A DNA stretch of 64,000 nt from Plecoglossus altivelis. Its lineage: Eukaryota > Chordata > Actinopteri > Osmeriformes > Plecoglossidae. The position numbers and the translations under genes are program-made. The stretch is from NCBI GenBank assembly GCA_036571765.1, contig BROE01000007.1, positions 1,581,895-1,645,894 of the forward strand, read 5' to 3'. The notes below the pieces were generated by a model. That model was not told where the DNA came from and did no database searches. It saw only the letters and a list, made by a program, of their open reading frames with translations. Positions 12,328-23,002 of this stretch are shown in pieces. How positions within the stretch are numbered: position 1 is the stretch's first letter; each line of letters opens with the position of its first letter.

Positions 12328-14548
12328 CTAGAAACTCTCTCCGATAAGGTGGTTCAATAGCTCAGAGACATCCTGTCCCGTTTCCTCAAATATTTGCGAC
12401 TTCTCATAATTTGGAGATGTTGATGAACTGCAAATCACCTTCTGTCCTTCAATGGGCTTTTATCAACGGACCAAAAAAAAGGGTGGTTATTATCATAGAC
12501 AACGCAGTGCCTCTTCTTCCTCCGTAATCCTTTATCTGTATTTTGTGAAAAACATCTGACGACCAAGAATCCTTATCAGGGTTGGGGCGTCAGCAATAAT
12601 GACAGCTGAGAGACCTGATCTCTTGGGGAGGGACAGGGGAGTGGGGGGTGCGAAGCGGCACTCCCCCTCTCTGAATGGTCGTGTTATGCAATGCTTACTG
12701 ACTGACAACAGCAGTGGCGGAGACAATTTATTAAGGGTTGCCACACCAACATTTTTAGGTAATTTCTTGAGCTGCACACTTCCTCTGTGGTCTGAGGCTT
12801 TCAATAGTGGAAAACCATTAAAAATAAACTCAGGGAAGGGGGAGGGGTCCACACGTGTCACTGATGTGTAAACTGTGCTTACTTTTCCTTTTGGGTTGTG
12901 CAGTGAGAAGCACAGTGAGAATTCAGTATACATACAGAGGCCATCTACACGTAAGGAATGGGTATGGTGAAAGTCATACTTGGGGAATTCTTTCTCTGAG
13001 GTTGCAACAGGTTTTAACTAAGGTTTTACCTGAAAACAAAGCCTTTAGGCCTACTGTACAGGTTACTGCTCAATATCCCAGCCTAGATGAAGCACTGTTA
13101 ATAGTAAATTCAATATTAGCCATCAACAAGTCTACCTGCTTTCTGGAGCACCCAAAATATGAATACAACGCCACATTTGTAATATCTAGAAGTTAAAGCA
13201 GGAGCAAGAACAATCTTTGCTTAGTTTTGTTGGTGGCCATGATGTTATGGCCATCCTCCCCACGGGGTTCAGGAATATATTGATTTTCCAGCTTGTTCCA
13301 TTAGTCGAGTTGGCTAAGACAAACAAAAGCGATTGGTTATGGTAGATCCAGAGTGGCTCTGGGCAAATCCAATAGTTTTCAACTTTAATAGAGTACACAC
13401 CTTCAAGGAAGTTAACTGTTTCGTACTATTAAGTACACTGTTTTGTGCAAATTCTAATGTGAAAACAATTACATTTGCGACTGTGCAGTTCGTCAGCGAT
13501 AAAGTTAAAAAACAGGGCTTAATAGGCCATGACTGACATCATCCCAGCAAACCATATTTGTCTTTACGAAGCCGTTTTCAACTTCACTCCGACTGCAAAC
13601 CGTAACTCTTGCCGGTCGTTTCATTCAGCCGGTATTTAACGACTATATTGATTAGTACCTGAAAGACGGAACAAATCGTTCCCCTCCCGTCTTCAGGTGC
13701 AGAGACTACTACACTACTGCACAATACGGATATTTTTCAGATGTGGAATAACAAAGAGACGGCGAAGACGGGGGACCATTCCACTGACAAGAGAAACAGA
13801 GACCACACACCTTCTAAATCTCCACGGGTCTGAATGAATTCTATGACCTTGAAAGCAATATTCTGTTCAAGCTAAATTTATTAGAAATTATGGCAATAGA
13901 TGCTTAAGATGCAAAGATGTTCATCATGAGAATCGCTAAATTTATTGTCATCATTATCATCGTCGAAGTAGTTATTGCAATAGAGGTCTGGATGAGTTAA
14001 ATATCCCCCTGAATCATATTGTAGATTCACACCCATATCCCCAAAAACATCACTAATGATGATTGGAGTTTCCTTCGCGTGGTCAAATCTAAACACAGGT
14101 TAGCAATCATGTTCAACTGTTCAAATAGTGCAAAAAGGGGGAAGACAATAATAACAATTGCCGGTGCAATGTTCTTCTACTGGCTTTTAGTTCTGGATAT
14201 TTCGTAGCATTGCCACAACAGACCGAATAGCTTTGATTGCATCTTTTTCCACCACCATTACAGAACTATAACTCACACTAGCGTGCTACATCAATGTCAT
14301 TATTCTCAGTTACTCCCTCTGTTCGCTGATTGGGCCAATAGATATCTATGTCAAGAAAACCAAAGCGGGTATATCGGTCCCAAAACTACGACAGAAGCAA
14401 AATCAGGATTGAGCGGAAGTACAGTACATAGAACGGCTGAGCCAGGCTGGACCTGTTTAGGCTCAGATGAGGAAACTAAAGATTTCTTTACCTCATTTAC
14501 TTTCGCGTTATTAAATAACGCCTCAAAGTGGAACTGTCCCAGAGTCAT
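12328..14548 (-). other. Unrecognised candidate minus-strand exons (possible small gene)
   Basis: Three phase-0 segments with exon-like borders line up on the minus strand. The first, 14548-14492, starts at an ATG (MTLGQFHFEALFNNAKVNE) and ends at a strong donor GAG|GTAAAG. The second, 14116-14033, has a good pyrimidine tract and acceptor (GAACAG|TTGAAC) and a weak donor TGG|GTGTGA. The third, 12456-12328, follows a T-rich tract and reads PIEGQKVICSSSTSPNYEKS and then FEETGQDVSELLNHLIGESF to a stop. Together they would encode about 89 residues. I recognise no family, the start context is weak and no poly(A) hexamer follows. The segments may instead be fam53b leader exons or chance. Confidence 0.2.
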
Positions 14549-16344
14549 AGGCTGTGCTGAGCAACAGGCCAACCTACATATCTTTCGTAAGCCTTAGCTT
14601 GATGCACATTTGGTGTCATCATTTACGATCACGATGGCTAGAGCCAACTGGCTCACGAAGTAGGCGGTGTTTTTGCTCCAACCCTACAAGAGTAGGACTG
14701 TGATACGTATGGGGTTATGATGTGAAAATAACCTTGGAGACACATGAGAAGACAGACTGAATCTATTTGTCCACCTATGAAACACATGAAGAGCTCTCAG
14801 AGGGTACGGTGCCTGGGTGTGATGATCTGAACAACATAAAGTGGAGTAAAAAGAGTGTATAGATAGGGGGCTTCTATAGGTTTTGGAACTGAGGGTCTGG
14901 GGCATAGAGATGGTTTCACAAGCATTGCAGCTGCCCGCTTATCATAAACACAAAGGCCCAGCAAGGCCATGCATAGCAGCAGAAAAGGCCAGCTTTTTAA
15001 AGAAGGCCTGCTGTTTAATTATCTCACACATAATCACTTGCACTGTATACATTTGTTCGGAACAAGAGGTTAGTTGATGTCTGTAAACATGCCTTCGAGC
15101 CAAACTGTCCCAGCTCCGGAGAAATGTTGTCTGCATGAATATGCATGTGTGATATGTCTCTTAACTACAATGGGGCTAATATGAAATGTGACAAGTCTGC
15201 TGCCACTACATCGCCATAGCAAATCTATAGAAATGAATATTAAATAATAATTGTCTCTTAACATGGCCATCCCTTGGATTTCATGAGAATTCTGGGCAAC
15301 GGTTTACATCAGGGTTAAATCATCTACCAAGCAACAACACAGCTATACCATCAAAACATTACACTAAGGAATTGCTTCTGTATTTATATGGTTAAGTGTT
15401 TTAATTTAAGTGTCACTGGTGTAGGCCATCACAAAAGCATAAGAAGGCAGAGAAAGAAGGTAGGGGTAAGTGGGTGTAGTAAAGAGGCAGCTGAAGACTG
15501 TTATCTAAACAAGATCATCAGTATCATCCACTTACCCCTGAATAACCCAACCTCTCTAACACCGCTTGTGTAATAAATCATACATTTTAACCGTAATGAA
15601 GCATGGCTTGCAAGTCCATAACTACAATGTTGTTACGATAGGTAGCTTGCTATGCCGTTGCATGGTAGTTAATGTACCCTTAATGCAAAGTATTGCTGAC
15701 ATCCGCATTTTAAATGAGCAATGAGAGAAATTGGGGTCACTACTGAAATACACCCCAGTAACTAGCACAACCATCTGTAAGAGTCTGTTCCAAAATCCTC
15801 TATGAAAGGGAAAAGGGTTTGGCAAGCAAATTGATGTGTCAGGAGCTCACAGAATTTTACACACAGGCTACACAGCAAACAGGATTCAACCCCAAGGAGA
15901 GAGCTAACATGCTATTAATAAATTGTGTATAATGCTTTCATGCATTGGTCCTGTCTATCTATCCCATCATAAAGAGAAGCGGGTAAGTTTAACCGTGTTA
16001 AAATACCAGTGCAATCACGCAGTGAAAATATGGTCAGTCCAGTTTAACTGAGGCCAAGCAAGTTCAAAGCTTTGTCTCAAGGCTCTGCACTATAGAGATT
16101 CTGTCAGATAGTATGACAGTCTAACATGAGCAATAGGTGATACTGATGAGTCAATATTCTAGTGAAACTGCATAACCATATAAAAGGCACAAGCTAGCCT
16201 AACCAATTGTTGTAGTAAATCTCAAACTACCACATCATGACTGAAATGCAAGGCAAAGGCCTCTCAAATTCAGATCAGTACAACCACTTCCAATAACCCA
16301 ACTCTGACACTGTTTGGATGGCAAGGTCAGCAATGGACTGGGTG

Positions 16345-16431
16345 GGACTGCAATCGACAAAGACTGGCTAGGGCTTCGATGGACTAAGACTGACTAGAAC
16401 TGCAATAGACTAAGACTAGCTAAGACTGCAA
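16345..16431. repeat. Degenerate minisatellite, about 26-bp unit
   Basis: Three to four imperfect copies of a unit like GACTGCAATAGACTAAGACT plus GGCTAG follow each other. Unit lengths are near 25-26 bases and there are several substitutions per copy. Confidence 0.55.
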
Positions 16432-19400
16432 TGCAGCATCCTGGGTAAAGCAAACTCCAGACCCAATTGGCTTAGTTGCAAACTGAGCCAGACCAAATTC
16501 AAGCTTGTGGGTTGAGTATGGGACCGAACAAAGCAAAACATTCTCGGCAACTAACTTTGTAATAACCAAGTGGATAGCCAACTATGGCCTCCCTTGTAAA
16601 CTGTCTAGCGCTCTGCTACCCTACCTAGTTGTCATGCGCAGCCAATAGCTTGCCACAGCACTGCACAAGCGCAGCCATACTTACAGCTCAATGTAAGAGC
16701 TTTGTTCTTTTACTAATTAGTTAGCTATTTATATAGGTGACAAATTTATGTTGAATATTCAAGTGTCCCAAGTATATCGGAAACCTTTTAACTATAAACT
16801 TGGTAGGATATGACTCGTAAGATAGATAGATAGTCACATTAGCTCATATAATTAAGAAACAATTTCCACCAGCTAACAATACAAACTGTAAACTCAAGAT
16901 CCATTAATGGACATGAGGTTACATCAAACTCGTATCTGTCCATTAGCTGGTCTGAAGTCTAGTTAGCAACACAACCTTCTTTTGCCTGACAGAAGTTGGG
17001 AAAACTAGTATTTTCCAGCGTTAACGTTCCTCTGTCGGTCAAACAAAGAAATGGGGTTTGAGAAAAACTTTCAAATCACCACTTTTATGACTCAAGGAAG
17101 AAGCTAAGCCAAGCTATAGAGCATAATCATTATACTCACATGTCATCGAACACGAAATAACTTCGTTTGTACATGGCAATGAACTCTGTGGACTAACTAG
17201 CAAGTCATCATTATATGCAAGCAAAAAAATACAGTAGCTAACTGGACAACTCACAATTTTCAGACTTTGCATCTCATAATTCCGATGCCTCCCTGACTCC
17301 CACAACTGATGGTGAAGCCTGCCAGACCATTTTCAGGTTTTCGCGTAAAGCTGGCAAAAACAAGTCATGGAGATCCTGAACTGAGGCAGCTGAAACGAGC
17401 TCACACATTCACTCCACCGGACTGAACTAGAAGTTTGCAATCTGTGACACAGCGAGTTTAAAGGAAAAACCATTGTCATAGGGGTGCTTTCTTGTTACAT
17501 CTAATTATTAGCATATTGTTTCTCGATGGTAAGTATTTGTGGATGCAGCTTATATGAATTTGTAAAATAAATTCAAAAATGTATACGAAAAAATAAACGA
17601 GTACTTATTTTATTGGAGCTATGCATAGCCAATGAACCTTTCTCTCCCCAAGTTATGGTCTAGTCTTCTCCGCAGTAATCGAAAGCAACAATTTGTTGTG
17701 TTTTGCCACAGGCACCAACAGAACCATGCTCAGGGGGTGTAGTTGTATATAAGTAGTCATAATTGTGCAACCATGTGCGATTTTTCAAAGGGTTTTGAAC
17801 ATCTAAATGTATACATGAATAATACAATACTCATTCTATAAAATGTTAAATCGTTGATAATTGGTAGGTAGATAGTACATCAATTCCAAAGGCAAATTGC
17901 TGGTATACTTGTCCGTTCCAGCAGTTTAACAATAATTGGCTAAATAATAAGTAGCTTTTAAGTTCATATACTGGATATAATGCATTTGTTCTCAAATCAT
18001 AAACTTTGTGGGGTGTATAACTAAAAAATTAATTTGAGGGTTTTGCTTTGTATCCTACATGTTTTCTCCTTCCCTTATGTATTGAGCTAGACAAATCCTT
18101 GATGCCCTTTAACACAAGTAGCAGACAGTCTGAACCTTGCAGGCGGACAGTCTGCCCTGCTAAAAGAGATTAGTTGCACACAGCAGATGTTACCCTCTGA
18201 TTAACAATGATGTACGCCAGGGGTGAGCTCAGTACCCCTCCCCTAGAAGGCCTCAATATTAACTTCTATCCATTACAGTGAATTACCTTATGTGATGTGA
18301 CAGCTAGATCAGCAATATTGTCTAGTCATACAGTGCCTCTTTGTTGCTCACTAGGATGCAATATTTTAGGCTGGTACACAGCCCCTCATTTTGAAGCAAA
18401 AGTTCAAAACATTTACAATGAAAGGTAAGTGTGTGTCTGAAGGCTTCCAATGTTAATAGTATCTCAGAGATATCATGCTATTTTTTCATCTGTTCATATT
18501 AGTCACACATTTTACTCTGTGCTGTGTTTCATGAGACCGTAGGGGGCAGTATTAATCAATTATACATGCACATCGTGCTGAACAGAATAAGCCTAGACCC
18601 TGGTGCAATTATGTGGCTTTATGACCACAGGGCAGATGGCTAGAGGCCTGGAAGTGCCAAATAGTCCTAAATGCCAAAAGGTTTTAATAAAGCGGCCGCC
18701 CTGGCCCACAAAGGACAGTGTCAAATGATTGATAGAGCTTGTGTATTGTCTAATTTCTTAATGAACTGAAGACTTTCTGTGTCAGAAACTGACAGTTCTA
18801 TAATTGTCATTGACATTTTATGCACATTCATTAATCACATAAACAATTGACTACTTCTCAGTAATTATGACACCCAAATTACTAGTTGCTTCTACATGTA
18901 TTACTAAATTGGAATAAATGTGCATACACATACATCTAGGCTTCGTGGCACAACCTGTGCAATGACCAAACTGAGAGGCTGAATATCAAGTCCTTCATTA
19001 CTGGAAGTGATGAATGACAGATAATATCTAGAATCAAGCCAGGAAGGGACATGTGCCTTTTATAGACCTTGGGCATGGTGACAAAGCTGCAGTCAGTTTT
19101 CCACTTAGATCCAAGATAATGGAAATTAAAAATCTATAGTAATTAATATCAGGACACTTCGGTCAACGGGACCAGTACATCACAGTACACTACAGTATAT
19201 ACCACTACTAATCCTTCATTAATTCTCAATGTAGGTGCAGCCATAGAAGTACGTCTAGATTTTACCATGGAACGTCAGGATCATCGATGTCAACCATTTG
19301 GAGCAAATGTTTAAATAAATAGACGTTTACTGTTGAGGTATGGATGTTTTTATGCCCTACAGTAAGCCAGTATGTGTCAATGTGGCACTGTCACACCACG

Positions 19401-19545
19401 ATGATTGTGCAGACAGGTTCTAAAACGGAAAAAAATGTATTTGAGAGTCAAGAGTACGGCAGCTTAGTAGTCATGGTATATTATGTAAATAGATACAGAA
19501 AGTACTGAGATATTTCGGATGAGGCATCATTCGTGTGGTATCACT

Positions 19546-19551
19546 TTATTT
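19546..19551 (-). terminator. hpdl: Probable hpdl poly(A) signal
   Basis: AATAAA on the minus strand, about 155 bases after the hpdl stop codon, giving a short 3' UTR. Confidence 0.55.
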
Positions 19552-19703
19552 AGTGTGACAAACTCTCTCAAGTCAAAGCAAGCCATCAATATCTATGTAC
19601 CATCAGAATATAACTGAACACATTTACAGTATATGTAGGTTTTTAAGTGCTTTAACATTATACATTTATAAAAGCATTTCTCATATTTAGAATCAAATGG
19701 CTG

Positions 19704-21627
19704 TCAATGTTGACCAGTTTGCAAAGTGACATTATGAGTGTTTTGTCTTTGTGGCATTGCACTCTCATTCTCCATATAGGTCTGCACTGACCTCCACAGA
19801 GCCCGAATGTTACCCTCCCCAAATCCAGAAGCACCTCTTCTCTCAATCAGCTCTAGAAAGAAGGTGTCCTCTGCAAATATTGGCTTGGTAAAAACTTGAA
19901 GAAGGTACCTGTTTGAACAGAATCAAACACAATATAGAGAAACTGATAGCTGATAAACTGCTGATAAACTGATAAATATAAAAAGTAGATACAGATGAGT
20001 GTGAGTATATAAATATATATATATATATACACAAATATAAACTAGATAATGATGGAGTGGCGAGAGTGAGGAGTGTGTTTAGCTGTATGTGTATATTATA
20101 ACACACATTGATCTCTCACCGTTTGTTCAGATTAGTTGTTGGGTGAGAGGGGGAAGAGTCTTGGCGTAGGTCTGTGTCCAGGAGGATCCCATGCTTGGAC
20201 AGCATCTGGGGGTCGTAACCTGCATCCTCTATCTCCTGCTGTTTGCCCACCTGCCACAGTACAGAGGATAAAGATACAGTGGCCACTGACCCCAGGAACA
20301 GGAACAACCATCACAATGGTAGAAAGCATATTTATTAGGAAAGGAGGCCAACCTCAGTGTAGTAGGCAGGAGGAGGGGAGAAGAAATGGACGCCAGCTGT
20401 GGCCATTGTCTGCGTTGTGGAGACTATGTCTTGTGTGTACAGACCAATGTGCTGGATGCCTGGACCTTTGTGTTGCTCCAAGAAGGTATCCACCTGGTTG
20501 CTACCTGACAGACAAAAAACCAACATAATAATGTACACAATTGTAGGTGTGGATGTACATTGGCATATAATAGCGGAACAATTTCATACATTGGCAATGT
20601 TGTTGTAATAGATGGACTAGGATCAAAAAATGTCATATACATTGCGGAACCGTATAATTACTTTGTTCGGGTAGAGACTCTGCAATTACAAACTTGCAAT
20701 CGGGTTCCATCACATCCTGAAAGGGAATCTGAATTCCTTCTTCACTGCATTTCCAAAACTCCATTGCAGTAAGACGTAGTCCAATGCCATCCTGATTTAG
20801 CACATAGCCCTCATCGACATCCTCTTTGCTAAGGGGAAAAACCAACCAAAAACACAAGGAAATAGTTACAGGATGAGCATGTGACTAGTCAATACTTACA
20901 ATAGATATAGTAGCTGTGTATGTTACCTATCGATGAAGAATCTCTGAAAAGCGAAGTGCCGCTCATACCACCGCATAACTTCGGCAGTACTTTTTCTTGG
21001 GCATGCATAGGTTATATGATCAAAGTGGGTAATTGAACAATCTGGTATTTGATCCAAGTCGCTACCGATCACATTATCGACGTCATGAAACCCAGGCAAA
21101 AATATCCCATCGTATTTAGTCCTGTCAATGAGCGTATGGCACACATTTCCCACGATCGACTTTACAACCGAGAACGTTACAAGCCCTCTCTCGTCATGCA
21201 CCACAGTGGGGGGCACCAGAAACTCACAACCTTGATCGCGAAGAGAGTTGAATGACCTTTCCACATCTTTGACTTCGAAGCACACATTGCACGCGGTATC
21301 CACGGTGTACTGAGGATGCACATCATAAAGACATTTATCATCAATGGTATTTCTGTTGTTCTTTATCGAGTCGCTCCATATTTTGTGTGAAGAATTGCTT
21401 GTCGTGAAAGACGCTCCTTCATTCAATGTGTGATTCGAGATCTGATTCGATCTCTCGTTTACTACAAAAACCGCCGCTCCTTTCCTAAAAGCAAGCTGCT
21501 TTGTCTTGTCAGTTAGTCTCGCTGCAAATAAATTAAATTTAAATTTAGAAACTAGATCATAAGCTATTTTATCTACGCTTGCAACATGCAGTGAAATGTG
21601 GTGTAACCGACTCAAGTAGGCTGCCAT
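19704..21627 (-). CDS. hpdl: 4-hydroxyphenylpyruvate dioxygenase-like protein (HPDL), five exons
   Basis: Exons on the minus strand are 21627-20927, 20828-20662, 20504-20353, 20250-20120 and 19908-19704, joining in phase to 451 residues (human HPDL about 371). It is a vicinal-oxygen-chelate dioxygenase fold. The three iron ligands expected from HPD are present: His204 in FDHITYACP, His308 in GPGIQHIGLYT and Glu403 in DTFFLELIERRG. KGPGIQHIGLYT, GILLDTD and LLQVFTK closely match HPDL rather than HPD. Human HPDL is mitochondrial and makes 4-hydroxymandelate for a coenzyme Q headgroup route. Extra length comes from an Asn/Ser-rich insert at about residues 61-98 and a short insert before RYLLQVFTK. 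An in-frame ATG 24 codons upstream (21699) is possible, but a CRE lies between the two ATGs, so I chose the conserved MAAYLSRLHH start. Confidence 0.93.
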
Positions 21628-21635
21628 TTTGTCGG

Positions 21636-21643
21636 TGACGTCA
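21636..21643. promoter_or_regulatory. Consensus CRE (TGACGTCA) at the hpdl start
   Basis: The perfect palindromic CREB/ATF site lies 9 bases upstream of the hpdl ATG. The ATG itself sits in AAAATGGCAGCC, which resembles a YY1 site. Both are typical of core promoters and suggest transcription begins very close to this start codon. Confidence 0.5.
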
Positions 21644-21699
21644 GATGGAGTTTTGACAGGTGTCCTAAAACGTTCTAAGAAAATCATGTTCATCATCAA

Positions 21700-22974
21700 A
21701 TGTTCAGTGTTTTGTCATTAGATTTTACTTAATGCCAACTGCTTTGATTGACATTAAGATGAATAAACCTTAAAGAATAACTAGGCTTTGTTGCCTTTAA
21801 TATTCCAAAACAAATAGGTTGTTAGAGACAGCTGAAATGATTGTGAAGAATGCATTTACAATAGTAGGCTCATATAAAAATAACTATTTAAAAAAGATCA
21901 AGTGCAAGTCAAAGATACAATTGAACAAACAGTACTACCCAATCAACATTCTGTTCAGTACCAGATGGTTCATGACGTTGCCTGCCTTTTCTAACTGCAG
22001 GTTTATTTTGGCTCAGCCCCTATACTGTCCCTGTCGCCGCCATTAACAACCGATGCAATGTAAACCATGGAGCAATTAATAACATAACTCAGATAAAAAG
22101 GTGGATATTATTTCGTGTGTAATTGTACGTCTAATCGTATGCAATACCGGAAAACATGTGAAAGATAAATGATCGACAAAAGCACTGTCATCGGGAAAAA
22201 TTTGTTAGAAGGCGGAGGAACTGGACTGGACTGACAGCCCTGTTTGTTGTGGTTTGGGCTTTCCGAAAACGCACTAACGAACGGTAAGACCGCAACTGAT
22301 GATACGTGAAAGAAACAGCTAGCAAGAGTATTGGCATGGGTCAAGACTTGCACTAGACAACAGGACAATTTCTGTTACTTTTCTATCGTTAGCTAGCAAC
22401 AGCTAACTAGCCAAAGCTCAGTCTATTAGCTGGAATAGAGCCTTAGCCTTTACGAGGGATATAATACAGATGTCCTACACTTATAATCTTGCCAAATTAT
22501 ACCATCGCAATTTATTTGGTTTCCTTTCTAGGTTAATTCAAGTGTTATCGTAGGCTACATTTGATCCTTTGATACCAAGTTAATTTGTTGTCTTGTATCG
22601 TTCTAATCTATTTCAGGGAGTAGTCTGAGCCATGCTCAATGTTCACGTGAACTTCTAATATACTTACCTTGTAAAGGTGTTTACGAGCTGTTTAGTTTGT
22701 AGTTCTACATGTAGTCAGAAATGGTCTGAAATTTGGATACGGGACGTAATTACTTTGGAAACGTTGGTAGGATACATTTAGTTATTCAAGTCCTAACCTA
22801 GTGGTGTGTGGTAGTATGGCAGTGGTCAAAGGGGATTGTTTATTTGTCGGAAACTCAAGTTTGTTGGGCCCAAGACGTCACAAATTTGAAAGACAACCAA
22901 TCCCATTGAGTTTTCCCAGTCAGTAAGTAAGTATACAGTTTGGAGCGCTGACATTTGTCTCTTTATTTCAACAG
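21700..22974. promoter_or_regulatory. Divergent hpdl/zranb1 promoter region and zranb1 5' leader
   Basis: The two genes are transcribed away from each other, with start codons about 1.4 kb apart. A zranb1 noncoding first exon must lie here, because a clear acceptor (TTTATTTCAACAG|TCTG) precedes 22975. A YY1-like GCCGCCATTA lies at about 22036. No TATA box or exact first exon is assigned. Confidence 0.45.
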
Positions 22975-23002
22975 TCTGTTAGCCAGAGCAGCCTCATCCA
23001 TG

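Larger units (their letters stand above)
10874..19545. other. fam53b-hpdl interval with no recognised gene
   Basis: No exon similar to EEF1AKMT2 or ABRAXAS2, which occupy this place in human, is visible on either strand. Apart from the candidate segments at 12.3-14.5 kb and a small minisatellite at 16.3 kb, this is AT-rich unique-looking DNA with short chance frames. It must contain the upstream promoter and leader exons of fam53b, which I cannot place securely. Confidence 0.55.

Noticed and set aside
12532..12933. 133-codon minus-strand frame
   Set aside because: It has no splice context or family similarity and looks like chance or repeat-derived sequence.
14503..14522. Short palindrome GCGTTATTAAATAACGC
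   Set aside because: An 8-bp-arm palindrome in AT-rich DNA is not remarkable enough alone.
17114..17330. Possible first exon ending AAAATT|GTGAGT on the minus strand
   Set aside because: The donor is good, but no stable reading frame or link to another exon can be shown. I mention it only as a weak fam53b leader candidate.
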